50,216 nt of DNA from Deltaproteobacteria bacterium (GTDB lineage Bacteria > Myxococcota_A > UBA796 > SXON01), in assembly GCA_014191855.1 (NCBI GenBank), contig BJHF01000048.1:1-50216 (forward strand), written 5' to 3'. The notes under the pieces were generated by a model, which saw only the letters and a list, made by a program, of their open reading frames with translations, did no database searches and was not told where the DNA came from. Positions 43,494 through 50,216 of the stretch are shown in pieces; the stretch's first letter is position 1; each line of letters begins with the position of its first letter. A program made the translations under genes and the position numbers.

Positions 43494-44075
43494 ATGTTGA
43501 CGGTGGCGGAACGCCCGGACGGCCTCAAGATCCTCCAGCTCGACTCCGCGGCAGACGGAGACACGTGGCTTGCTGCCTTCGCGGGCGCCTACCAGGAGAT
43601 CTGGAGCGAGCCGCCCTATAACGAGCGTTGTTCGCCGGAAGAGGCGGGGGCGGTGCTTCGCCGCGCGCTTCGCATCCCCGATCAGATCACCCTCCTCGCG
43701 GTGCGAGACTCCGGCGTCGTCGCCGGCTTCGCCATCGCATTCCCCGTCGTGAACAAGCCCGACGTGGTGCGGGAGATCCGCGGCCTGTTGCCGATCGAAC
43801 AGTCCTTCTACTTTGCCGAGCTGGGCATCATGGAAGGGTGGCGCCAGTCCGGCCTCGGCACGCAGCTCATCCAGCTCCGGCTGGACCTGATCGAACGCAC
43901 CCGCTTCGACCACGTGATCCTCCGCACCAGCGCGCTGAAGAACGCGGCCTACGACATGTACAAGCGCCTCGGCTTCGAGGATACCGGCGTGTACATGGAG
44001 GTTCCCGCCCGTCGCAACGACGGCAGCTTCCGCACCGATCGCCGCCTGTTCCTGGCCAAGGTGCTGGGCCGCTGA
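43494..44075 (+). CDS. GNAT-family N-acetyltransferase
   Basis: 193 residues. A GNAT core is visible: VRDSGVVAGFAIAFPVV as strands 2-4, FAELGIMEGWRQSGLGTQLIQLRLDLIE with the acetyl-CoA pyrophosphate loop (Q/R-x-x-G-x-G/A variant RQSGLGTQL), and VILRTSALKNAAYDMYKRLGFED as the typical C-terminal part. The acceptor substrate is not predictable. It starts 40 bp after the lipid synthase stop, but the promoter-like hexamer suggests separate transcription. ATG at 43494 is the start. Confidence 0.82.
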   Translation: MLTVAERPDGLKILQLDSAADGDTWLAAFAGAYQEIWSEPPYNERCSPEEAGAVLRRALRIPDQITLLAVRDSGVVAGFAIAFPVVNKPDVVREIRGLLPIEQSFYFAELGIMEGWRQSGLGTQLIQLRLDLIERTRFDHVILRTSALKNAAYDMYKRLGFEDTGVYMEVPARRNDGSFRTDRRLFLAKVLGR

Positions 44076-44156
44076 TTTCGGGGCCCGCGGCCGCGACATC
44101 CAGATCAGGCTGTCGGGGCGCTGCCTTCCGGGCTACCCTACCGCCGTGGAGCGTCC

Positions 44157-45692
44157 ATGATCGCCCTTCTGCTGCTTGTAGCGTGCCCGCCGGATCAGAC
44201 TTTCAACCCGTCCAACAAGGATAAGGGCGAGGGTGAGCTGGAGCCGGACATCGAGATTGAGCCCGACTCGCTTACCTTTGAGGAGCTGAGCCCGGGCTCG
44301 GAGGCGACGCAGGACGTGAAGATCACCAACAAGGGTGACCTTGAGTTGCACATCACCAACCTCGTGCTCTCGGGCACGACTGCGTTCACCGTCGGCACGG
44401 CGGAAACCGCGGCCACCATCGCTCCGGGGCAGAGCATCAACGTTCCAGTGAAATTCTCGCCGGTGAACCCGACAGACTCCGCGAGCCTCATCGTAACCAG
44501 CGACGACCCCGACAGCGGCGTGCTCGACGTTCCCATCGTGGGCAGCGGCACCATCCCGCAGATCTTCGTGGCCCCGAACCCCTATAGTTTTGGGCAAGTG
44601 CTGGTGGACTGCAAACAGGAGCAGCCGCTCACCGTCAAGAACGTCGGGAATGGAACGCTGATCGTGGATCTCGCGGTCACGACCGCAGAAGGCTTCGAGT
44701 TGGAGACCGAGGGCATCCCCGCCTACCTGGGCCCCGACGAGTCCGTGGATGTGAACCTGCTCTTCAACCCGCCCGGAGAAGAGAACTACGGCGGACAGGT
44801 GTGGTTCACCAGCAACTCCCTGGTGGAGACGACGACGGTGCCCATCAGCGGCTCCGGCACGCTCGATCCGAACGTGACCGACGAGTTCTGGCAGGGCGAT
44901 GGGCCGTGGGACCGCACCGACATCTTCTTCTACGTGGATCAGTCGTGCAGCATGGCCGACGATCAAGACAAGATGATCGAGAACTTCTCCAGCTTCGTCG
45001 AGACTCTGGAAGGCCTCGATCTCGACTGGCAGATCATGATCTCCACGCGCGACAGCGGCTGCAGCAACACGGGCATCCTCACCCCCGAAACGTCGAACCT
45101 CGAAACGGCGTTCCTGGAGGGCGTGCAGGGCAATGGCGGGCGCTACACCGAGGCGGGCCTCACCGTGGGCGCCGCCGCGCTGGAGGAGGCGCAGCCGGGC
45201 GGCTGCAACGACGGGTTCTTGCGCGAGGACAGCAAGACCTCGGTGGTGCTGGTGTCGGACGAGCCCGACCAGTCCCCGGGGAGCTACGCCAGCTATGTCG
45301 CCTCGATGCAGGCCTCGGCGCCGAACATGGCGATCACCGCCATCGTGGGCGATGTGCCCACCAGCGCATGTGACTCTGCCGACCCAGGCTATGGCTACTA
45401 CGAGGCCGCCTTGGCCTCGCACGGCGCGTTCCTGAGTATCTGCGAGCAGGACTGGAGCGGGTACTTCGATGCCATCGCGACGCTCTCCTCCACCGGCCAG
45501 ACCGATCGTTTCGGCCTCTCGTCCAACGCCGATGCCGAAACGCTTGTCGTGACCGTGAACGACGAAGTGGTCACGTCGGGGTGGACGTACGACGAAGGCG
45601 GGCAGGCCATCGTCTTCGACGAGGACCAGATGCCGGCGCCGGGCGCCCACATCGTCGTCGAGTACTCCCTGCCGGCCGACTGCGCGGAGTAG
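44157..45692 (+). CDS. Lipoprotein with choice-of-anchor-D repeats and von Willebrand A domain
   Basis: 511 residues; GGAG lies five bases before ATG 44157. It starts MIALLLLVACPPD, with the lipobox Cys at position 10. Two Ig-like ASH/choice-of-anchor D domains (about 30-120 and 130-235) contain ITNKGDLELHITNLVLSG, IVTSDDPDSGVLDVPIVGSG and VKNVGNGTLIVDLAV. A vWA domain follows (about 255-440) with MIDAS motif DQSCSM and downstream SVVLVSDEPDQSPG. A C-terminal beta-rich part ends in Cys. It is a probable outer-membrane-anchored adhesive or scaffold protein. TACCCT at 44134-44139 is a possible -10 element. Confidence 0.82.
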   Translation: MIALLLLVACPPDQTFNPSNKDKGEGELEPDIEIEPDSLTFEELSPGSEATQDVKITNKGDLELHITNLVLSGTTAFTVGTAETAATIAPGQSINVPVKFSPVNPTDSASLIVTSDDPDSGVLDVPIVGSGTIPQIFVAPNPYSFGQVLVDCKQEQPLTVKNVGNGTLIVDLAVTTAEGFELETEGIPAYLGPDESVDVNLLFNPPGEENYGGQVWFTSNSLVETTTVPISGSGTLDPNVTDEFWQGDGPWDRTDIFFYVDQSCSMADDQDKMIENFSSFVETLEGLDLDWQIMISTRDSGCSNTGILTPETSNLETAFLEGVQGNGGRYTEAGLTVGAAALEEAQPGGCNDGFLREDSKTSVVLVSDEPDQSPGSYASYVASMQASAPNMAITAIVGDVPTSACDSADPGYGYYEAALASHGAFLSICEQDWSGYFDAIATLSSTGQTDRFGLSSNADAETLVVTVNDEVVTSGWTYDEGGQAIVFDEDQMPAPGAHIVVEYSLPADCAE

Positions 45693-45702
45693 GGCGGCGC
45701 GG

Positions 45703-46575
45703 CTACGCGGGAGCGAGCCCCGTCGCCACGGGTGCCTCGACCATGAACGCGCGGGCCCGGATGTGGGCCGGGAGCGTGGAGAGATCGAGGTTGATCGCGG
45801 CTTCGGCCAGGGCCTCGGTGTCGAAGAGCGCGCGGATGGCTGGCGTCGCGCGGTACATGGCGCCGGCGAGCGCGCGCACCGTCTGCTTGGCGATCCAGAG
45901 GCGCACGGGGCCGAGCTGGGCGCGCGCGAAGGCCACATGTCCGACCTCGTCGACCAGGATCTCCTCGATCAACGAAACGATGCGCCCGCCGGTGGCCGTT
46001 GCGGGGTCCACGAGCTCGCGGGCCTTGCGGGCGAGGGCCGCGAAGAGCACGGTACCGACGACCTCGGAGAAGAATACGACCATGTATTCGATCGACTTCG
46101 GGGCGAAGATCATGGTGGAAGCCAGGAAGCGCACCCAAAGCGGCGGGGCCTTCACGGCGTAGTCCACGCCGAGCGTCTTGATCGCGTCGAGCAGCAGGCG
46201 CGTGTGGTAGAGCTCCTCCAGCTCGATGTACGTCATCGGGTCTTCCGGGTCGGCTTGGGGGGGGCGCGAGGCGAGGATACGCTCCACCGAGTACTTCTCG
46301 CCCTCATTCGCGGATGCGGCGATCGCCATCCAGAGCGCCAGCGCTGGGCTTGAGGATGAGGCGCCGGCGCCGAGCGCCGCGCGGAAGTCAGCCTCCAACG
46401 GGGGCCCTTCGTAAGGCACGGGGTGAGCGTCAATCGCGGCGAAGTAGGCTTCGCGCCGAGCGAGGGTGCCTGCGCGACGATCCGCGGCGCCGTCCCGCTC
46501 CTTCAGAAACCGAAGGTAGTCGGTGTTTACTTCGCGGTTGAGGACGAGCACGGCAGGATCGAACACGCTGGACAT
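45703..46575 (-). CDS. Ferritin-like di-iron protein
   Basis: 290 residues, all helical. Two carboxylate/His half-sites are visible: NEGEKYSVERI and ELEELYHTRLL (E-x2-Y-H) in the first half, and FFSEVVGTVLF and EEILVDEVGHVAFAR (E...D-E-x2-H) in the second. This is the E...ExxH ... E...(D)ExxH pattern of ferritin-like di-iron oxygenases and oxidases. No signal peptide; cytoplasmic. An oxygenase or desaturase-type reaction is the family expectation, but the substrate is unknown. GGAG precedes ATG 46575. Two palindromic sites 41-65 bp upstream suggest a dedicated repressor that is not encoded in this window. Confidence 0.75.
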   Translation of the reverse strand: MSSVFDPAVLVLNREVNTDYLRFLKERDGAADRRAGTLARREAYFAAIDAHPVPYEGPPLEADFRAALGAGASSSSPALALWMAIAASANEGEKYSVERILASRPPQADPEDPMTYIELEELYHTRLLLDAIKTLGVDYAVKAPPLWVRFLASTMIFAPKSIEYMVVFFSEVVGTVLFAALARKARELVDPATATGGRIVSLIEEILVDEVGHVAFARAQLGPVRLWIAKQTVRALAGAMYRATPAIRALFDTEALAEAAINLDLSTLPAHIRARAFMVEAPVATGLAPA

Positions 46576-46615
46576 GGGAGAGCTCCGATGGGCTGCTCCA
46601 CCATGACTGTTTCAC

Positions 46616-46640
46616 TGACAGATGTCAATGACATTTGTCA
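46616..46640. promoter_or_regulatory. Double palindromic operator TGACANNTGTCA x2
   Basis: TGACAGATGTCA (46616-46627) and TGACATTTGTCA (46629-46640) are two 12-bp palindromes one base apart, flanked by C and G so that the whole is a near-perfect inverted repeat. The site lies 41 bp upstream of the di-iron protein gene and overlaps the stop codon of the TSP3 gene. A TetR- or similar dimeric repressor is likely. Confidence 0.65.
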
Positions 46641-47825
46641 GCGAGTTTGAGTCTGTCGCCTCCTTCGCACCCCGAGCGCAACCAGCGACGCCAGCAGCAC
46701 CGCGCTGGAGGCGTCGCGACATCCGCCGCCACGAAGGCTGAAGCTGTCGCAGGCGTCGCCGATGCCGTCCCCGTCGGAGGAGTCGTCCTGGTCGGGGTTG
46801 GGCACGGCGGGGCAGTTGTCGCAGGCATCGCCGATGCCGTCCTGGTCGGTGTCGAGCTGGTCGAGGTCCACGACCTCCGGGCACACGTCGCACTCGTCGC
46901 CGAGGCCATCGCCGTCCGTGTCCACCTGCGCGAAGTTCGCGATCTCGGGGCAATTGTCACACTGGTCGCCGAGCTCGTCGTCGTCGCCGTCCACCTGGTC
47001 GGGATCCCAGGTAAACACGCAGTCGTCGCAAGGATCTCCCGTACCGTCCTCGTCCACGTCTGCCTGATCGACGTTGAGCACGTCGGGGCAGTTGTCGCAC
47101 TTGTCGCCCAGCCCATCCTGGTCCCGATCCTGCGTGGTCACCGTCGAGTCGAGGGGGCACCGGTCACATTCGTCGCCGAAGCTGTCGCCGTCCGTGTCGG
47201 TCTGGTCACCATTCGGCGTTACGACGCAGTTGTCGCACGCGTCGCCGAGCAAGTCCCCGTCCGTGTCGGCCTGGCTCGGGTTGTACAGGTTGGGGCAGTT
47301 GTCGCAGGCATCCCCCGTGCTGTCGAAGTCGTGGTCTTCCTGGCCGGGATCGGGCCAGTACGGGCAGATGTCACACACGTCGCCGATGCCGTCGAGATCC
47401 GTGTCGAACTGATCGGTATTGAAGAATTCCAGGCAGTTGTCGCACACGTCGCCGACATCATCGCAGTCGAGATCCGACTGGTCGCGGTTGTAGATGTCCG
47501 GGCAGTTGTCGCACAGGAACACCGCGATCTTGTCGGGGAACGTGGCTTCGGGCGGGATCGGCAGGGATCCGTAGGACATACCGTCCTCGTCGACGTCGAA
47601 GCCCGAAATCGGGTAGAGGCAACCGAAGGAGGTGTAATCGTAGTAATAGTCGGCGTTCGGATACGGCTCCCCTGTGGCCGGGTCGATGTTCTCCAGGCAC
47701 TCCGGGTCGCTGAGGTCGACCAGCGTTTCGTCGTACACCTCGATGCTGTTGCAGTTGAGGTCCTGCCAGAGATCGTTCTTGCAGTTCTCATCGGCGAAGG
47801 CGGGGAACAGGAGTGCGAGGATCAT
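46638..47825 (-). CDS. Secreted protein with thrombospondin type 3 repeats and MYXO-CTERM-like tail
   Basis: 395 residues; GAGGAGG precedes ATG 47825, which overlaps the OmpA gene's stop (ATGA). A short signal ([11 protein letters not shown]) is followed by an N-terminal Cys-containing region with Tyr-rich [14 protein letters not shown], then about ten calcium-binding TSP3 repeats of the form DNCP-x-x-x-N-x-D-Q-x-D-x-D-x-D-G-x-GD-x-CD. The C-terminus [26 protein letters not shown] is a Cys, hydrophobic helix and Arg cluster, a MYXO-CTERM-like sorting signal. It is probably a rigid calcium-binding surface stalk, made together with the OmpA-family protein. Confidence 0.85.
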   Translation of the reverse strand: MILALLFPAFADENCKNDLWQDLNCNSIEVYDETLVDLSDPECLENIDPATGEPYPNADYYYDYTSFGCLYPISGFDVDEDGMSYGSLPIPPEATFPDKIAVFLCDNCPDIYNRDQSDLDCDDVGDVCDNCLEFFNTDQFDTDLDGIGDVCDICPYWPDPGQEDHDFDSTGDACDNCPNLYNPSQADTDGDLLGDACDNCVVTPNGDQTDTDGDSFGDECDRCPLDSTVTTQDRDQDGLGDKCDNCPDVLNVDQADVDEDGTGDPCDDCVFTWDPDQVDGDDDELGDQCDNCPEIANFAQVDTDGDGLGDECDVCPEVVDLDQLDTDQDGIGDACDNCPAVPNPDQDDSSDGDGIGDACDSFSLRGGGCRDASSAVLLASLVALGVRRRRQTQTR

Positions 47826-49342
47826 GGGGCCTCCTCGGGGTCATCGCGGAAGGTGTCTTCGTCGGGGAGGCCGTCGGCGGGCGGCGGCTTGGGAGGAAGG
47901 GGTTGGCCGTCCGGGCCCAATTCGAGCGGCTTCCCGTCGGGGCCGCGCGGAACGGGCGGGGGGGGAGGGGCCGGCAGGGTTTCGGGAGCGCCCGTCCATG
48001 GCTGCTTGATCTCCAGCTTGTAGGGCGGAGGTTTCTCGCCGGGGGCCAGCCGCTTCACGATGTGGAACTCGACGCGGCGGTTCTCGGCCAGCGAGGTTTC
48101 GTCCAGGCCCACGTTCTTCGGCTCCACCTCGCCCATCGAGCGGGTGGAGATGCGGGTGGGGGAAACGCCGGCTTCGATCAACGCTCGCCAGATCGCGTCC
48201 GCCCGCTTCTTCGCCAGGTCGTAGTTGTAGTAATACGAACCCTCGTCGCTCGCGTGGCCCTCGATGACAAGGTGAACGATCTCGGGGTGCTCGCCGAGCA
48301 GCTTGCCCATGAAGGTCATCGTCGGGAAGCTGACGGGCAGGATCACATCCTTCGCGAACTCGAATTGGATGGGGTCGCGGATGACGATTTGGTCCTGTTC
48401 AACACGCGCAAGCTCCGTTTCTCGCCACTCGACGCGCCGTGGCTTGACGATCTCCTCGATGATGAGCTGGTCCGGAACGTGCTCCACCGGCGGAGGCAGC
48501 TCCACGAGCTCTGGCTCCACTTTGCGGGGGCGAGGCACGCGGGTCCACGTGACGCCTGCGAGCACGCGGAACCGCGTCGTGCCGTAGCCCTCGGTGATGC
48601 CCCGGCCAACGCCGAGATCGACAGTCCACTCCCGCGCGGGGTTGACCTGCGCCCCGACCAGCAGCTCGGCGACGTTCTCGGCGCCTCCGGCCGTGAGCGT
48701 GGAAAGCCCCACTCGCGACGTGACGCCCGCGTGGATCGCGAAGTGATCCTCCCAGACATCAGCCACCACCGCCGCGTTCTCGACGAGCTCCGACCCGAGG
48801 GTGAAGTCCGCGCCCGTCTCCACGTCGCTCCGCAACATCACCGAAGTGTCCGAGCGCAGCGACACCGGCCCAGCGTGGAGCGCGACCAGAACGCCGGGCA
48901 ACCCACGGACACTGCTCTCCCCCTTCCACGCGGACGCGGTGCCGACGGGAACCAGCAAGTCGGCGTGAGCACCAAGGTCGATCGGCCCCCAGCCCCACGC
49001 GTGTGCGCGCACGCCCACCGACAGATCGCCGTTGCCAAATGGCGCGCCCTCGAAGTCGGGCTCGGTTCCGGGGAAGTCGTAGGCGAGGGGTAGAACGAGG
49101 CGGGCGCCGAAGTGTTTGCTGAAGTCGAGGGAGGCGCCCAACGCCATCGCAAACCGACCGTCGATAACGGCGCCGTCTTGATCGCCGTATCGGTAGAGCA
49201 CCAGCGGCTCCTGCTCGTACTGCAAAAGCGTGCCTACGCTCAGGGTGCCGGGTTTTCCGAGGTGCGGCGCGTCGACGCCAGGCGTATCTCCCGGCGTGAA
49301 GTAGGGGCGCACGAGCTCGATGTCGGCGGAGACTCCCGGCAT
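47822..49342 (-). CDS. OmpA-family outer-membrane protein without visible signal peptide
   Basis: 506 residues from ATG 49342, which overlaps the upstream stop by one base (TGATG). An N-terminal barrel-like part ([23 protein letters not shown], then alternating strands to about 270) resembles myxobacterial OmpA barrels. A linker rich in Glu, Pro and Arg leads to the OmpA peptidoglycan-binding domain (about 330-450), with [49 protein letters not shown] and [10 protein letters not shown]. The tail is Pro/Gly/Asp-rich. No signal peptide follows the ATG, and no other start codon fits upstream without deep overlap, which is odd for an outer-membrane protein. The downstream TSP3 gene overlaps its stop. 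Confidence 0.82.
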   Translation of the reverse strand: MPGVSADIELVRPYFTPGDTPGVDAPHLGKPGTLSVGTLLQYEQEPLVLYRYGDQDGAVIDGRFAMALGASLDFSKHFGARLVLPLAYDFPGTEPDFEGAPFGNGDLSVGVRAHAWGWGPIDLGAHADLLVPVGTASAWKGESSVRGLPGVLVALHAGPVSLRSDTSVMLRSDVETGADFTLGSELVENAAVVADVWEDHFAIHAGVTSRVGLSTLTAGGAENVAELLVGAQVNPAREWTVDLGVGRGITEGYGTTRFRVLAGVTWTRVPRPRKVEPELVELPPPVEHVPDQLIIEEIVKPRRVEWRETELARVEQDQIVIRDPIQFEFAKDVILPVSFPTMTFMGKLLGEHPEIVHLVIEGHASDEGSYYYNYDLAKKRADAIWRALIEAGVSPTRISTRSMGEVEPKNVGLDETSLAENRRVEFHIVKRLAPGEKPPPYKLEIKQPWTGAPETLPAPPPPPVPRGPDGKPLELGPDGQPLPPKPPPADGLPDEDTFRDDPEEAP

Positions 49343-50216
49343 CAGAAGCGCCCCGAGAGGCCGACGAAGCCCACCCCGACGAGCGGCCGAAGCTCCAGCC
49401 GCAGCGGCTCGTCGGGCTCGTCGTCGAAGTCGAGCGCGCCGCCTTTGGCGGGTGGGGGCCGGCTGGTCGGGGGGGCGCCGGCCTCGTCCGGTGCGACCGC
49501 CCCCGGGGGAAGCGCGCCGCCTTCGGGAGCGACCGCCGGCACGGGTGCCGGGGCACCGGCGGGGGGCGCCGGCGGATGTGCGGCATTGTAGGCGTCGACC
49601 CACTGCTGGGCGCGCTCGCGCGAGTACACCAGCTCCGGGCGCTGCTCGCGCTTCTCGTTGTCGCGACCGATGAACGGCGCGCCGGCCAGCACCACGGCCC
49701 CCGTTCCCACAAGGAACAACGTGCTTCCGAGGCGCTGGGACTGCCACTCGGCGATCGACTTATCGTATTGACCCTTGGCGAATTCCTCGGCGGCGTCGTA
49801 GTCCGCCTCCTCTTCGTACAACGTCGGATCCACCGAGTAGTCGGTCATGCTCGGCTGGCCGATGTTCGAGGTGACCACCACGAGGCTCGCCACGAGCAGG
49901 CCGCCGCCGCTGATCGCGAGGGCGGTGCTCCCGATCTTCCCGAATTCCCGGGCGTTGTCCAGCGCGCGCAGCGTTTCCCGGTCTCCCACGAGCCGGGCGA
50001 ACTGCACGGTGGTGTAGCGAAGGTCGGCCGCGTCTTTTACGCGCCAGGAGTCCCCCTTCGTGAGCCGGAGACCGACCCCGGGAGGGAGCGGCGGGGCCGC
50101 GGGCGGGGGGGCGATCTCGACGACGAGCACGGGCGGCGCGGCGGGGGCGACGGAGGGGGGCGGGGAAACGGCCGGCGGAGGAGGGGAAAAGCCGGGAAGG
50201 GCGGAGATCGGCGGCG
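49342..50216 (-). CDS. Proline-rich membrane protein, 5' end beyond window
   Basis: The frame runs from the stop at 49342 through the right edge without an in-frame stop; GTG 50130 is the first candidate start seen, but the proline-rich reading (FSPPPPAVSPPP...) continues to 50216, so the true start is probably outside. Two hydrophobic helices (STALAISGGGLLVASLVVV and LGSTLFLVGTGAVVLAGAPFIG) enclose an acidic loop (YEEEADYDAAEEFAKGQYDKS). A Pro/Ala-rich linker ends with LRLELRPLVGVGFVGLSGRF, which reads like a barrel strand ending in Phe. It is first of an overlapping three-gene unit with the OmpA and TSP3 genes. Function is unknown. Confidence 0.7.
   Translation of the reverse strand, partial: PPISALPGFSPPPPAVSPPPSVAPAAPPVLVVEIAPPPAAPPLPPGVGLRLTKGDSWRVKDAADLRYTTVQFARLVGDRETLRALDNAREFGKIGSTALAISGGGLLVASLVVVTSNIGQPSMTDYSVDPTLYEEEADYDAAEEFAKGQYDKSIAEWQSQRLGSTLFLVGTGAVVLAGAPFIGRDNEKREQRPELVYSRERAQQWVDAYNAAHPPAPPAGAPAPVPAVAPEGGALPPGAVAPDEAGAPPTSRPPPAKGGALDFDDEPDEPLRLELRPLVGVGFVGLSGRF

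Noticed and set aside
46635..48023. 462-codon plus-strand frame of repeated Val/Ala/His blocks
   Set aside because: It mirrors the TSP3 repeats in the antisense direction; its periodicity is inherited from those repeats.
1..50216. tRNA or rRNA genes
   Set aside because: No GTTCRANNC T-arm with a matching acceptor stem and no conserved rRNA stretch was found by eye on either strand; a covariance-model scan could still find a divergent one.

Overview
The window is G+C-rich (about two thirds or more by eye) and densely coding on both strands. Its protein style points to a Myxococcota-like (former Deltaproteobacteria) environmental bacterium. It has MopE-type Asp/Cys-rich repeats, thrombospondin type 3 repeats, MYXO-CTERM-like tails (hydrophobic helix then Arg cluster), choice-of-anchor D lipoproteins, an OmpA barrel and a very large Pfa-like secondary-lipid synthase. 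No plasmid, phage or CRISPR backbone was seen. I found no rRNA or tRNA gene.

Layout. 1-75: start of a minus-strand gene cut by the window edge, divergent from a sulfatase/phosphatase-superfamily enzyme (205-1617) preceded by a Pho-box-like array of four 11-bp repeats. 1707-5540: a soluble-adenylyl-cyclase-like regulator (two cyclase domains, AAA, TPR), divergent from a catalase-like/lipoxygenase fusion (5580-8514) that carries a single +1 frameshift. 8518-13005: FecR-like protein, small lipoprotein, glycerophosphodiesterase lipoprotein, secreted proteins and a membrane protein. 13055-16644: two overlapping P-loop ATPase genes behind a palindromic operator candidate. 16710-19689: two B12-binding radical SAM enzymes, divergent from a MopE-repeat protein. 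20549-25829: a tightly overlapping minus-strand run (sulfatase membrane protein, a second membrane protein with a similar N-terminal module, lipoprotein, unknown protein, rpmG). 25845-30512: serA-serC-recN-methyltransferase. 30573-33404: repeat-rich stretch with two 286-bp direct repeats around an RDD/pilin-like fusion gene, a barrel protein, and 130-bp tandem repeats. 33500-43453: a single-chain KS-AT-ACP-KS-ACP-ACP-ACP-KR-DH-PPTase synthase. 43494-end: GNAT, von Willebrand A lipoprotein, ferritin-like di-iron protein, TSP3-repeat protein, OmpA-family protein and a truncated proline-rich membrane protein.

How it fits together. Most of the window concerns lipids and the cell envelope: lipid synthesis, a candidate oxylipin enzyme, phosphodiesterase and phosphatase-type enzymes, outer-membrane proteins and several lipoproteins. 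serA/serC (serine supply) and recN/rpmG are housekeeping islands. Many genes lack a Shine-Dalgarno sequence and instead have a TANNNT hexamer about 6-7 bases before the start codon, which suggests leaderless transcription. Intergenic hairpins with a GCGATG-type stem recur as likely terminators. The strongest candidates for something undescribed are the single-chain lipid synthase whose four carrier domains all have Thr where Ser is expected, the two-ATPase cassette, and the bacterial sAC-like protein beside the catalase-lipoxygenase fusion.
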